This document shows, one piece after another, positions 1 through 11,783 of a stretch of DNA of 64,000 bases. Below the pieces are notes generated by a model. That model saw only the letters and a list, made by a program, of their open reading frames with translations, was not told where the DNA came from and made no database searches. This DNA is from Nageia nagi. Its lineage: Eukaryota; Pinophyta. How positions within the stretch are numbered: the first letter of the stretch is position 1; each line of letters opens with the position of its first letter. The stretch lies in the NCBI GenBank assembly GCA_050084985.1, contig JBITNC010000001.1, positions 73,842,001 to 73,906,000 on the forward strand. The letters run 5' to 3'. The position numbers and the translations under genes are program-made.

Positions 1-170
1 GAAAATAAAATAAGTATGACCATACCTCAATTATTTTCATAAACCACTAACTACCTTGTAACATTCCCAAAGTGATATTTTTCCTTTCTAACTATCAATT
101 TTTAAATTTGACCTTATTTTACTAACAACCATAAGTAAAATTTCAAATTCAAAAGAAGAGAATATTTTAC
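1..170 (-). repeat. Degenerate fragment of the large gypsy LTR family
   Basis: This edge resembles the stretch at about 35,690-35,850 inside the long LTR: both run through a shared order of words (ctcaattattttca, ccttgtaacat, aaagtgata, aaatttcaccttatt-like, taagtaaaa). The match fades after about 170. The strand is set by analogy with the LTR at 31,522-36,293, whose element is on the minus strand. It is too worn to tell a solo LTR from the end of an element lying left of the window. Confidence 0.5.
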
Positions 171-2312
171 TAACAAAATTATTAAGGTTATGAAGAATAT
201 TGGATGACTACAGTTCTACAATAAAGTTTATCCCTAGGACTATTGCAAGGAACATTACTACGAGGGATGTGAATTGATTTCATCATTTCAGATGGGGAGA
301 ATGTTCTGATGGGGATAATTGATGATGCAAATTAGTGCGAACCGATTTCATCATTCCATCATTTCACTTTCTTAAATATTTATATGAATATACAATGTTG
401 TTGATTATTGAAATCATTTTTTAAGAATCATATGCAATTGTAGAGTAAAGGTTTGGAGAAGAAAGTACACGAATCACAAAAATAAGAGGATAAATATTTG
501 AAGTAAACAGAGAACATTCAGCTAACAATAAGTTATTTTAGTGGGCTTATAAGTAACAAGGTACTTTGGCATAAAGAAAGTAGAATAACTCTGATGTGTA
601 CTTTGTTCTTAGCTTTATTAGGATTAATAAAGGGAATGAGCAATGCAAAAGTCTTAGATGCAATCTAGGTTTGTTAATTTTAAACCTTAATTAATAATAA
701 TATTAATCACTTTCTAGGCATTGGAACCTTAGAACGTGTCAAGTGCAAATTGGAAGAGATGCCACATAGCTAACCTCAATAATTAAGCTATGGAACAACA
801 TGGTGGCTTCTACTTCTATACTGATAGTAAAATCAATGAGGCATAAAAAATACCCTTTCTAGCAAGGTGCTCCTCTAGTCATCACCATCAACACATTAAC
901 CACTACATCACACCACTTCTACATTAACTATTTAACTTTCCTCTTACCATTTCTAATCTCAACTCCTATCTCTCCTCCCATATACTTGGTAAATTTTCTA
1001 CATAAGAGTAGAATACTACTAGCAATGGTACCTCATTATCTCAATAGTTTTCTTTTCTAGTTTCTATTTTCTTATTTTTCAAGATATCTTGGAATTTACT
1101 ACTAGTTGTGTGCATTTTGAAGATAAGTTGTTACACTACCATTGGGCCACTCCATGGCTCCAAAAAGACATTGAGTCTAGTGGAAGAGCAACCTCTTGTG
1201 CTGACCTACTATAAGGTTTTATGCACATGAAGAGGAGGAGGGAGAAATTGTTAAGGATGAAGAGATCAAGTCAAGGGAAGACAAAATGATATCCAAGATA
1301 AAGATTTCAACTCGACCGCTTCTAAGGTACCTAATTTTTGTTTCCCTATTAGAAAATAATTGAATTTTTTAACGATTTGAAGGAAATTTATATATTTATT
1401 AATTAAATGTATATTAATTAAATAGTTTGATTATGTTATCTCTTTTAATAAAAACATAACACTTAAAATCAAAGAGCACAATTATTAATCTACAGCATAC
1501 CCATTGCACTAAGTTGCAATAGCTAGTTTTAAAATAATATGATACATCACCCTTAGGTGATAGTGATACAAATTGAAACCTTCCAATATAATATTCTAGG
1601 TTTTTATTTTTTGATGAAGTTTTATTTATATCTTAATATTACAATTCAATAATTACGTGACCAAAAAATCCTGAAATGCTTATCTAATTTCTTGGTATTG
1701 CTATATATAAGATATATACCTTTCTATCTTTTTCAATATATAAAAAGTTATATCAAAACTAATTATAAATTATATGATATTATGTTTAACTAATAAAAAA
1801 ATGACATGTAAAAATATTATTCGTAGTTTTATTTAAACAATAATTAAAACTTTTGAACAATTTTTTAATGAAAAATCAGATGTAATCATCGGCATTTAAG
1901 TATATAATTAGAACATTACTAATTGCATCCGACAATGCTAATCGAGGAGTTGCATACATAACATTACCCCAGTAAAACACAAGACATTTGTCACTGCCTG
2001 GTTTTCTTTGCTGCTGTATCCATATGGATAGAAAATTTACAGAACAGATGCTTTACTCCATATACTACAGTTTCCAATAAGTTGTACATGATCTATTCCA
2101 CAATTAGAATCGAGGCATGAATCTTATTAAGAAAACGGCTTCCGATTACAGTTTCCAATAAGTTGCACCCATATTGTACTGTTCTATATACGCACCCCTA
2201 CCATTAGTGATGAAGTTAAAGATAGTATAAGTTGTCCTGTGACCTTGATGATCGATGCTGTAAAACATATTATTGATATTCAAGGTTTATTCCTACCGCT
2301 AATATAGGAGCA
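171..2312. other. Intergenic sequence, nothing recognised
   Basis: AT-rich sequence with frequent stops in all frames and no protein-like reading that I recognise. A tttatt at 2,286-2,291 reads AATAAA on the minus strand, 22 bases past the stop codon of the gene at 2,313-3,755, and could be its polyadenylation signal, though such a short 3' UTR would be unusual. Confidence 0.4.
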
Positions 2313-3755
2313 CTACCTAAAGTCTCCATGATTTTCGCCTTGCTTGCCCACAACATATACTGTGGACTTGACGATAAAATCGTCCACAAGCTTAAAACCA
2401 GGAGATATGGCGAAGGCCACCAATGGAACTCCTTCTAAATCATCTAAGGAAACCACACTTTCCATGTAAGTCTGCAGAAACATAGAACTCATTTTAACGT
2501 TGAAAGAGTTGGGTACACGACTGAAAGAGAAGGCCAGCTTGTGCAGAACCCAAACAGCCTTGGTGAACTCCAAGAAGGTCTGATAAAACTCCGAAGTGGG
2601 ATGCTTTCCATTCACAACATGACTTCTATGCTCGAAATTCCCGAAGAAAGCTTCCTCCGTTTTGGGATGCACGATCCGAAGGTACTTCTTGTTGCAGAAT
2701 TTGCCAAGGGGGCAGTCAGGCATTATGTTGAGAATCTCCATCGGCTCGACGGAAAGCATGTTGCGAAACTGGGAGAAGCATTCCCGACGATGGTTTTCAG
2801 GGTCAGAGAGAGACGAAAGGCTACCACTTACGTAGAAGGATTCGTTCTCGAATCCATGAAACATTCTTTCGCATAAATAGGACTCGAATGCGTATTTTTC
2901 GTGGGAAGGTTGTTTGAAAGCGACCCCGGGTGTAATGGAAGCTGCGGCTGCGCCGATGTCCCATTTTGCCACCCTCATGAGAGAGATCAACAGTTTCGTG
3001 AAGCTTCGAGAACGTTCCTTGACATGATCCACCATGGATTTGAAGAGCTCGGGGGTCGGAGAGTCGGGGAAGAACCTCCAGTTTGCGACTCCATCAGCAT
3101 CTCGATGCCCCAGTTTTCTCAGTCGTCTTTCTAGTTTCTCCTTTTCTATATTTGATTCTCGCAGATTTCGCTTCAGCAATTCGATCTGGCTGTCCTTTTC
3201 CTTGACATCAGCTTTCAGATCCTTCACCACATCTTCGTACGCCTCGAAAATCTTTTTCTGCTCATCGATTTCTGGTAAATTTCCGTTGAGAGTGCGGGCA
3301 AAGGAGCAGTTTAAGCCGTTGAGCTTCCTATGGGACTGCTTGAGCTCAGACATTCTCCGCAGCTCTGCAACGACCGCAGTGTCGGCAACATGAAGCTTCT
3401 CGGGATCATACGGATTATGTGCTACTTGGAGACGAATATAGGCTTTTTTGAGATTGGTAGCAGTGTCGAAAACCTCTGCAATGAGGGCTTCCATGCCATG
3501 GAGTCTCTTTAATAGCTTTTCGTAATCACCGGTCTCTAATGGCCGTACTTCAATGGAGTCGCTTCGGCTGTGTCGATCGCCTCCTGCTTGGAAGCGGGTG
3601 CTTTCGAGTTCATCTTCATTGTCCGAAGAAAAGACGCCATTGGAACGAACGTCTAGAATTGTCCAGCCCACAGGATGCAACAGACAAGACCCAGCAACTT
3701 TATGTATCAAATTTCCTAAGTTTGAGAATTTCTTGGTTGATTTAGCGGTACCCAT
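2313..3755 (-). CDS. GIL1/IRKI-like DUF641 protein, intact single-exon gene
   Basis: An unbroken 480-residue reading frame of the plant DUF641 family, whose members include GIL1 (gravitropic in the light 1, acting in light-dependent loss of shoot gravitropism) and IRKI (interactor of IRK receptor kinase). Visible order: a basic start with SNLGNLIHKV (residues 11-20), an acidic-serine linker (42-68), a DUF641-like helix block (about 75-145, with LHGMEALIAEVFDTA and AYIRLQVAHNPYDPEKL), a charged coiled coil (about 165-217), a middle domain (230-440) containing the AFESYLCERMF and FPDSPTPELFK stretches, and the usual C-terminal SPGFKLVDDFIVKSTVYVVG (451-470). Length suits the family (about 470-560). 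The start is the first in-frame ATG followed directly by the family's N terminus. The gene is visibly more GC-rich than its surroundings, and no intron is needed. The product is probably a cytosolic or membrane-associated regulator; the exact paralogue is not assignable, so no symbol is given. Confidence 0.93.
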   Translation of the reverse strand: MGTAKSTKKFSNLGNLIHKVAGSCLLHPVGWTILDVRSNGVFSSDNEDELESTRFQAGGDRHSRSDSIEVRPLETGDYEKLLKRLHGMEALIAEVFDTATNLKKAYIRLQVAHNPYDPEKLHVADTAVVAELRRMSELKQSHRKLNGLNCSFARTLNGNLPEIDEQKKIFEAYEDVVKDLKADVKEKDSQIELLKRNLRESNIEKEKLERRLRKLGHRDADGVANWRFFPDSPTPELFKSMVDHVKERSRSFTKLLISLMRVAKWDIGAAAASITPGVAFKQPSHEKYAFESYLCERMFHGFENESFYVSGSLSSLSDPENHRRECFSQFRNMLSVEPMEILNIMPDCPLGKFCNKKYLRIVHPKTEEAFFGNFEHRSHVVNGKHPTSEFYQTFLEFTKAVWVLHKLAFSFSRVPNSFNVKMSSMFLQTYMESVVSLDDLEGVPLVAFAISPGFKLVDDFIVKSTVYVVGKQGENHGDFR

Positions 3756-3783
3756 TCAGCCCCTCTTTGAACTGACTCCCTTA

Positions 3784-3797
3784 TCTAGAAATATAAG
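3784..3797 (-). promoter_or_regulatory. Possible TATA element upstream of the DUF641 gene
   Basis: On the minus strand the sequence reads GCTTATATTTCTAG about 30-45 bases before the ATG at 3,755. It is TATA-like, but the spacing leaves almost no 5' UTR. A TTTTGCAG just upstream on the same strand could instead be an intron acceptor in the 5' UTR, which would place the true promoter further right. Weak call. Confidence 0.2.
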
Positions 3798-4439
3798 CAC
3801 TGCAAAATTTGGCTTATTCTATAACCATACCAATATGGATCAAATTTCACCACGCTGGGAATCCGAAATCTACAAACTTTTCTCCCGCTACTGTCTTTAT
3901 AATCAGCTTCAATGAGTTAACATGTTTGAAGGGTTCACTGCCATATGTTACGCATTATTGGGCTTCCTTAAAAAACATTGAGGTTGAGCAAGTGCTTTTG
4001 CCACGTGTTATGGAAAAGCAAGGTTTGGGAAAACTTTTATGTCACTCACAATCTCAATACGTCAATATAGCCATGAATGCAAAAGGACTAGACTGTAATT
4101 TCTTCCATCTCCTCGAATAATTATCGGCGGTGGCCAAAGAGGCTCTTAAACACCCACAACCTAGATTGCAGCAAATCCCCTATGCCACAGTAGCAAATTG
4201 GAAGCGCGTTTAGGAGGGCAAATAGTCATGAGAATTATTATAATGGAGACACGGAAACCATGTAGCTTTCGAAGTAGATAATAGAATACATGATTCAGTA
4301 CAAGATGTTCGCTTTCATGGCTATTGTATCGATTTAATGCTCTTTAAAACTGTTGAATTAGAAGGCCCACGAATTTCACAGCGAATTCAGAAGCTGTTCC
4401 TGCACCCCAGATAAAAATTTATATGTTTACAGTAAACAA

Positions 4440-4755
4440 AAGCAACACCCTGGTGATCGGCTGGTACAAAGATTAAAAACATATCGTTTGCATTCCATGA
4501 CACTTTGTCTGCGTCTTGCATGTTATCAAGCAATTTTAGGGCCTTGTGTGTTTTTCAAATTTTGCATACATTCCTATTAGGGAACCCAGAACCAAAACAT
4601 TATATGATAAACCATTTTCAACTACTCTTTGATGGTTGTCCATACGTTCTTTTAGAGCGCCCATTCTGGCATATGCTCGAAGAATACCGGCAAAGGTTGT
4701 AGAGTTTGGCTTTACACCTGAGAATTACATAGATTGGTCAGGAAACCCAGTTTGT
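4440..4755 (-). pseudogene. PPR-protein pseudogene fragment (PLS-type repeats)
   Basis: Read on the minus strand from about 4,750, the sequence gives GVKPNSTTFAGILRAYARMG, then an HQRVVENGL segment and VLVLGSLIGMYAKF. This is the standard order of a plant PPR repeat of the PLS class: N-TTF-xxxL-A-A followed by H-xxVxxxG and SLIxMYAK. Beyond the MYAKF the frame shifts and continues as a D-xVSWNA-like end of the repeat. PPR proteins bind organelle RNA, and PLS types are usually editing factors. Only about one and a half repeats remain, with a stop before GVKPN and a frameshift, so this is a relic. It lies on the same strand as the DUF641 gene but is unrelated to it. Confidence 0.75.
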
Positions 4756-4759
4756 CCAC

Positions 4760-6955
4760 ATCCATTAAACTGTGTGACGGAAGCAATGAAACATCAAAAT
4801 ATCAGGTGCTCAATACTATTTTTATTTATATATTTTTAGGTTGACTTAAAGGGGAGGTTTTAAATCACCTCCTTATGATTATGTGGCCATTTATAATCAT
4901 TTCACCCAAACTGCCATTGATTGTTAAAATTGAGACCGATTTAAACTGCCCCAAGAAAATCACTTTAAATAATCAATCCCTAAAGTTTAGTCTTCGTATA
5001 ATGGTCATCCTATCAGCCCATAATGTTAAGGGTGGTTTGTTATCTTACTTTATTACAAGATTCTTGAGATGATCCTTCTAATATTTTTGTTTGTTAATTT
5101 GGACAAAAGATTTCTTTGTAGGTAAATAATTTAAAATATTTTTTATTCATATATTATATTTTAAATCATGATTAATGAATTTTGCTAAATGAAAATATTT
5201 AGTACTATCAATTATTAAATTAACTGGAACATAAATTGTACTATCTTTTTCCAAAAATTCAATCACAATAGTGGATGTCTCTGGCATAGTTAGAATGGAT
5301 GTAGCTCACTTGTGAAATAATTAATTATTATGAGAACATAATAGTGGTTCTTTCTTAATGATTGGTTAATAGTGCAAAAGATATATCTAAAATGATTAAT
5401 TTTAATGGAGCTTTAGAAAACTTTTATTTTCTTACAAAATTTTGACACTAAACACAAATTTCATCCGTAAATTGTTTTATGCAATGGTTAACGAAGAAAA
5501 ATTTTTGCTAGAAACACTATCATGAAATTACTTTAATATTTTCTCCTTCTGATCATCAATTATAAAAATTAAGAATATTGCATCAAAACATTTATGAAAC
5601 AAAATATCATGCTTAAAGCACTACTAAATAACTTTATTTTCAATGCTCACCTGTGATTGAAGGAAATTTGAGATGGTACTTAATCAATCCTAAAATAAAT
5701 AACAATATCATGATAAAAATTGAGATTTTGCATTGGCTCCCAAAACTAGATTGATTTAACAATATTATATTCTTGAATTTTTCCAATCCATGAACCATTA
5801 TTCAATCCAAACTCTTATTGTGTAAAAATAATCTTTATTGTAAGATCAAACATAATTTTTTTTAGTTTATTCAAAATATGCACTTTGAACTTCTCAATAA
5901 CTTTCACCACATAATTAGCTTTTATTGAGTCTTAGGATGAGACAAAGGGGTTGGTATTCTAAGGTATCTATACACTTTTAAAGCTTACTTATATTCATAT
6001 TGATAGAATTCCTCCTTATTCCTTTCGAGTCCCATCACAAAATAAGAAGATAACCATACTTCTTGAGATTCGAAAAGACATCACTTTTCAAAATGCCCAT
6101 CGCACTTAGATCTCTCCCATTACCACCGTATCCTATAACTATCATTGTATCATGAGCACTTTCTCCCTATTCTATATGGTCATATAGTGCCTCCTCAATA
6201 TCTCCAGCAACGAATGATATATAACATGTAAGTTCCCATTGGGTAATTTTAAGTATGCTCACACCACAAGAGAGAAATAAATATATATATTTTATTCCCT
6301 AGGAGAAGTAGAAACTATATATCATTTTATTTTTTCATTATTTGATCTACTATGAGATTGGAGATAGATTCCACTACCTCTTTAGGGGTGACTCATGTAG
6401 AACTATATCCATATTTTCCATTTATGAGGATCAACTTTTCCTCATACTTTACATCAAAGAAGCAATCCAATTTCATCAGCAACTAAGCTCTTATCGAGTA
6501 ATCTATAACCCTCCACACTCTCATCTTATCCCAAATTACTTCATTACCAATGATAGACTGATGGGGGATACAATTATTGGTCTAAAATAACAAGAACCAA
6601 ATCATCTAGACATTAGCATGGTCACTAGATAATGTACACATTGATATTTAGGATTCCAAATCCATGATGGGTAGAGACATATAAATGCTTTTTCTAGCAA
6701 TGATTTATCTACATTTGACATTCAGAGATATTAAGAGCTAATCCATCTTTTATATGATTTCTCATTTTTCTACATCATATTCTATTATCTTTTTTTTTAT
6801 CTATTTATTTTCTTTTTGGGTGGGTACTTTTGGCCTCTCTATTTGTAGTTTCCATTGTGTTATTTTCTCAATCCTTTGGGTCACATTTTGACCTACTATG
6901 GACATTTATAATATTTCATTTTATTTCTTCAATATTCTTTAATGCATCACTCATA
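4760..6955. other. Non-coding stretch, nothing recognised
   Basis: AT-rich, with many stops in all frames. Short reading frames occur (for example 6,342-6,590 plus) but none resembles a family I know, and none has neighbours that would support it. No LTR ends, terminal inverted repeats or tandem repeats were noticed. Confidence 0.4.
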
Positions 6956-6960
6956 AAGTA

Positions 6961-7135
6961 ATGGTCATAGTTTGTTGGTTGAGTGGTCATGTTGTGACCC
7001 TGCTTCATAGAGTGTCCCATGTTCAAATTCCACTAAGAGTGATACAATGTACTCCCTACAATCGTCCCATAGACTATTCTTGCTCTCCTAAGGATGTTAA
7101 TAAAATTTCATTCTTTCTTCTTTCTTTTCATTCAA
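6961..7135 (+). repeat. tRNA-derived SINE candidate
   Basis: The head has an A-box-like TTGGTTGAGTGG (about 6,975-6,986) and a B-box-like TGTTCAAATTCC (about 7,020-7,031) spaced as in a tRNA gene, the B box carrying one extra T. The tail runs into GGATGTTAATAAAATTTC and then a T/C-rich end, like many plant SINEs. Cloverleaf folding is poor, so it is not a working tRNA gene. No clear target-site duplication was found. Confidence 0.5.
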
Positions 7136-7189
7136 TTGAGTTAAAATTGTACAAATAGTATGTTTAGATGATATGTATACATATGGTTA

Positions 7190-7935
7190 AATCAATATAG
7201 GAGAATTAACAATTTCTTATGTGATATTTATAAATACAACTTTACCCTCATCACTATACTTAAACTCAACATATTTCTTCAACATTTTACTCAAAGGGGA
7301 AATTATCTTTACAAAATTAAGAACAAACATTTGCATAAAATTAGTCTTTTCAATAAAAGATTACATAAATTTTATAGTTGATTATAATAAGACCTATTTC
7401 AATACTTAAACTTTATTAGGATCTATGTGTGTTTCTGATTTTGAAATAATGTATCCTAACAATTTTTCTTCAAGCATCCCAAATATTGACTTCCTAGGAT
7501 TTAAAGAAATACCAAACTCTCTATATTTCTAAAGAAATATCTTCATATGAGCAACATGTTCTCCTCTTTTCTTTGAAAATTTAGTCATATCATCCATGTA
7601 TTTAATGATAATGATCAAGTCATTAAAAGAAAAATCATTAGCTTGTTGAAATGTATTTCTTGCATTAGTTAAACTAAAAGATATTCTTTTGTAAGAAAAT
7701 ATTCCTTGTGGCATGATGAATGTTATTTTAAATTGATCCTTATCACTAATCCAAATTTAATTATATATCAATATTCATTTGGTAAAGAGAACATTTTTCC
7801 ACCGTTAATATTATTATAAAATTTGATTCATCAAAAGTGAAATATAATTATATTTTATCAAAGCTAAGATTAGATTGTAAAAGTCCATACAAAGTTTTTC
7901 ATCACCATTCATCTTTCTTATTGAAAAAAGAGAAA
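7190..7935 (-). pseudogene. Ty3/gypsy pol fragment (reverse transcriptase and RNase H)
   Basis: On the minus strand, pieces of pol appear in order. An RT entry (CMDFYNL, near 7,900) is followed, in 7,529-7,714, by a palm-domain stretch with YMDDMTKFSKKRGEH, where YMDD stands for the catalytic YxDD box. Next come KKYREFGISLNPRKS and LLGYIIS at about 7,440-7,530. An RNase H/connection stretch (NFVKIISPLSKMLKK) follows at about 7,270-7,330. Several stops and frameshifts interrupt it, and both ends are cut: no gag, integrase or LTR is attached. It abuts the LINE fragment that begins at about 7,945. A caulimovirid origin was considered and not favoured. Confidence 0.7.
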
Positions 7936-7944
7936 AGGTATTAT

Positions 7945-8779
7945 TCTAAAACTTAATATGAATAAGGCTTTCAATCGGGTTAATTCATATTTTCTTCTTC
8001 AAATAATGGAAAAATTTGTATTTGATTTCAATTGGATCCAATGGATTTCCTCATCAATCCAAGGCCCTTAGTTTTCCATCTTGGTTAATGAAGAGGCAAA
8101 AGATTACTTTAAAATTTCATAGGGTATTAGAAAAGGTGACTCGCTTTTTTCGTATGTCTTCATAATTTAAGCTAAAGCTTTAGATAGATGCCTCTCCTAT
8201 CTACAATATATGAATAAAATTAAAGGCCTTGGGATTAATAAGTCATGTCCCCCTATATCTCATTCCATATTCGTTGATGATACCCTCCACATTATCTTTC
8301 CTTCCATACAAGAGATTACCTTTCTAATGAATCTTCTCCACTCCTATGAACTTGATTTTGGCTAATCTGTAAATTGAATCAAATATAAAATTTTAGGGTT
8401 AAATGTGTCTCCATAATTTGAGTAGAATCTCTATTATTATAGATATGTCCATTAACAGTCTCGTTAATACCTATCTTGACATGCCTTTAATCATAGGAGC
8501 CAATATGGGGGACTTTTGAGATTTTATTATGATCAAAATATAAAAATATTATAATGTTGGGAAGCTATTTAGTTATCTACTTATTGAATAATGGTAAAGA
8601 TAAAAGCTATTGGGGGCATCATCCCAATTTTTTGGTTAAGCACTTTCTGGTTCCCTAAAAAAATTATTAATCAAATGGAGGCAGTTATGCGAGACTTTCT
8701 CTAGCATGTTTGCTTTGAAATCAAAAACATTATTTGGTAGCTTGGAATTCTATATGTAGTCAAAAAAACATGGGAGGCT
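7945..8779 (+). pseudogene. LINE (L1-type) ORF2 reverse transcriptase, left part
   Basis: Plus-strand translation gives the L1-type RT palm in order: a KAFNRVNSYFL stretch standing for the KAYDRVxWxFL motif, WIQWISSSIQGP, GIRKGDSLF, then FVDDT (about 8,270-8,285) as the FADDT catalytic box. Further on, it reaches a C-terminal stretch ending in NMGG at 8,779. Several stop codons interrupt it. It stops where the copia LTR begins at 8,780 and resumes at 27,684-27,688 after that element. The 5' part (ORF1 and endonuclease) is absent, as is common for 5'-truncated LINEs. Confidence 0.8.
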
Positions 8780-10187
8780 TGAAGATTTGACAGGCTTAAG
8801 ATAAGAGCTCTAATATTGATTGAAGATTTGATATTCCTAGACACAAGTCCTAAGACCAAATAAAGAAATAAAGACTAGAATTTTAGGTAATTTTAGATAA
8901 ACCAAAGTTACCCAAAACATAAATATAACTTTATAGTTTGATAGAGGATAAAAATCCCTTTCCAATAGTTACTTACATGCCTAGAATGGATATACAAATC
9001 TCTCAAAATATGAATTTTAAGATTCTAAACTCAAAACAACTTTGTTGGGCTCAAAAAATAATGTAGAAAATGAAAATGTTAGGTTCCATGAGTTTTTTAG
9101 TTAGATAGAACTTTCTCAGAATGTGAGAAAGTCAAAAATATAAATACTACTCCACTTTTTTAGATTTCATATGGTTAGAACTCTATCAAATTGTGGGAAA
9201 GTTTGAAGTTATGAGAAAGTTCAAATTTATGGGAAAACTAAAATTTCCAAGAAAATTGATTGGTTTATAGGGTGAAATTTGAAGTGTTGTAACTTGTTCA
9301 AATCTTAATTAAACCTAGCTTTATGAATCTTCAAAATAGTCAGCATAAAATTTTATATCCAATGGTGAAGGTTTAGAAAATTTTCTAGGAAAAAGAAAGG
9401 TTCAAAATTGAATTCAAAGTAAAACATGTTCGAAGGTCATTGAGCAAAATTGCAAAAAGTAAATTTGTATTTTGTGATTTTTGAGTGTGTTTTGCCAACA
9501 TAGTATGGTAAAATATATATAGTTGGAAAAGTATTGAGTCCAACTATATAACCAAAAAAGAATCACATAAAATGGAGATCTTTCTTCTGAAAGCAAATTG
9601 ATCCAAAATAAGGTAATTTGACACAATCATGAAAATATCAAAAATTATTCCTTAAAATATAAATATAATAGATATCCACATAACTAAAATGATTCCAAAT
9701 AGATAAATATAATCTTAGATTAGATACAAAATACTTCTCTAAAGATATATAAGTATTTTCTCATATATACAAGCTTTGAAAAGAGGAAACACAACCCATA
9801 GCCATAAGGTATTACATAGAAAATATGAATGCTTTCTATTAAAGCCAAAATGGTAGCATAACATTCCAAAGAAGCATTCTCTATAGAATGGGAAATGAAC
9901 TTGCTATTTATATAAGAAGCAAGTATAGTGTTGAAGACTCCATGAGAACTAAGAACTTATAAATTTACTTAGAGGAGTAAATATAAATATAAATGAAGCA
10001 CCCATAAGGTCAGAGAAAGTATGGGCATCCATGATGGAGTATAAAATCAAATTTGTATAAGTGTAAGATCATATCTTTGAGCATTCAACATTCAATAAAA
10101 TTCCTATAATAGTAATGAACTTGATAGGTGAATAGGAGGTGGATAATAGCCATTGGAATTCAAAATATGGAAAATTAAATTCCTTCA
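8780..10187 (-). repeat. Copia 3' LTR
   Basis: A 1,408-base repeat aligning with 14,088-15,429 plus 27,604-27,683 (1,422 bases together). Shared landmarks are the aggctYaaRataagagctctaat word near the left end, the acataaaatggRRatct stretch, and the gagcattcaacattcaa run near the right end. On the minus strand it begins TGAAGGAATTT and ends TTCA. The two copies differ at many positions, so this insertion is old. Apart from stop-riddled short frames (for example 9,414-9,626 minus) it holds no coding sequence. Confidence 0.8.
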
Positions 10188-10201
10188 TTGTCCCCCTTAA
10201 T
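10188..10201 (-). promoter_or_regulatory. Copia polypurine tract
   Basis: The minus strand reads ATTAAGGGGGACAA directly before the LTR start TGAAGG, the expected place and composition for the plus-strand DNA primer. Confidence 0.7.
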
Positions 10202-10750
10202 ATGAATGAGTTGAATTCCAAGTTGATTCTGAAGGCTAAGGAATTGATTTTTGGTAGAGCTTTGGTGAAAATATCTGCAACTTGATCTTTAGACTTATAA
10301 AAAATGAATTCAATGAATCCATTAGTAATCAGGTCTAACATAAAGTGATGTCAAATGTCAATATGCTTGCTTTAGCTATGAAACACTAGGTTCTTTGTCA
10401 TAGCAATAGTGTTTGTGTTGTCACAATGTGTGGGAATTAACAAGGGATGGAAAAAACTTATGTATTAAAATAAATAAGCCATCCAAATGGCTTGAGTTCA
10501 AGTAGAGGGGAAAACATGCATTCTACTTCAATAGTGGAAAGAGCAACAATTTATTACTTCTTATTGCTCCATGAGATAATAAATATATAAAATAAGAAAG
10601 CATAGTCAAACGTGCTTTTCTTATCATCAATACTGCTAGTCTAATTAGCATTTATATAGGCTTCAAGGATGTCAAAATCAAAGGACTTATAACATAGACT
10701 AAATATTTTGGTACCACTAATATATTAAAGGATCCTCTTAACTACTTTGT
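10202..10750 (-). pseudogene. Copia RNase H domain remnant
   Basis: The minus-strand frame ending near 10,200 carries FYKSKDQVADIFTKALP, the signature that closes copia pol (usual form KTxDQxADIFTKALP). Before it, toward 10,750, are the residues of an RNase H fold broken by stops. The domain sits right next to the polypurine tract, as in intact copia elements. Confidence 0.75.
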
Positions 10751-11780
10751 AATGAGCTTCATGTGGAGAGTGTATGAAACAAGCCATAAGGCTAATTGCA
10801 TAAATGATGTTTCATCAAGTTATTATGAGATACATCACACTACCAACAAGTGATCATTACATGATGGCATCCAAAAGGGGAGTACAATCCTCCTTCATGA
10901 GTTTGGTGCTAAGAACTACTAGAGTGTAAATGGGTTTGCAATCATTCATGGAAAAATTGGTAAGCATATCATAAACATATTTGAATTGAGTGATGAATAT
11001 AATATAGGATGATTACCATAGTTGCATACCAAAAAAATATTATATATCACCTAAATCACTCATCTCCAACTCCTTAACCATGGTAACTTTTAACGTATGC
11101 AACATGGAAGAAGAAGTGATCATGAATAGAATATCATCAATATATAAACAAATGATGATAAAATCATGGCCAAATACCTTAATTTATAGGGTAGCTTTTG
11201 TAGAGCACCTTTGATAACCATTCAAATAGAAGAATATATCAATCCAAGAATACCAAGTACATGGTTCTTGCTAGAACCCATAAATTGCTTTCTTTAGGTG
11301 GTACACTTTGTCTTCATGGTCAACAATTATGAATCCTTGGGGTTGATTCATATACACTTCTTCCTTCACATCTTCATTGAGAAAGGTAGACATGATATCC
11401 AATTGGGCCTTATGTTTAACAATGCTACTATTATCATTAAATTCGAGCTTATAGATCCACTTGACTCTAATAATATTCTAGTTCTTTGGAGGAAGGGAAA
11501 TCTTCTAAGAGTAATTCTTTGAATCTGCTTAATCTCTTCTTTCATGGCCAACTTCCACTATTCATTTGCAATAGCTTCTTTAAAGTTGTAAGGCTCAATG
11601 AGAAAAGAGTACATCAAGGCATAATTGGTAATTCGATTACCCCTCTACCTATTGTCAAGTTACTCTTCTACTAAAATCCTTATCCAAAATTTGAGATAAT
11701 GGATGACCTTTGGAAACCCTTCTTTTGGAAGACGTTAGAGCCATGAAGAGGCTCCATTGTTGAGGTTGGAAATATTGGTT
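10750..11780 (-). pseudogene. Copia reverse transcriptase remnant
   Basis: The region between the integrase C terminus and RNase H should hold RT. At 11,366-11,551 (minus) the frame has AMKEEIKQIQR, matching the start of copia RT (AMxEEIxxIxxNxTW). Later stretches fit the family's order, but stops and frameshifts are dense and I could not place a clean catalytic YVDD box. Confidence 0.6.
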
Positions 11781-11783
11781 AGG

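Noticed and set aside
2541-3915. Several plus-strand frames (2,541-2,876, 2,901-3,134, 3,034-3,393, 3,553-3,915 and others)
   Set aside because: Most lie opposite the intact DUF641 gene on the minus strand and inherit their openness from its codon bias; none has a recognisable family.
6961-7035. A functional tRNA gene
   Set aside because: The A and B boxes are recognisable, but the acceptor and anticodon stems do not pair well; a SINE head fits better.
7190-7935. Caulimovirid (endogenous pararetrovirus) origin of the RT fragment
   Set aside because: The RT to RNase H spacing and the NFVKIISPLSKMLKK connection fit Ty3/gypsy, and no coat or movement protein part is nearby.
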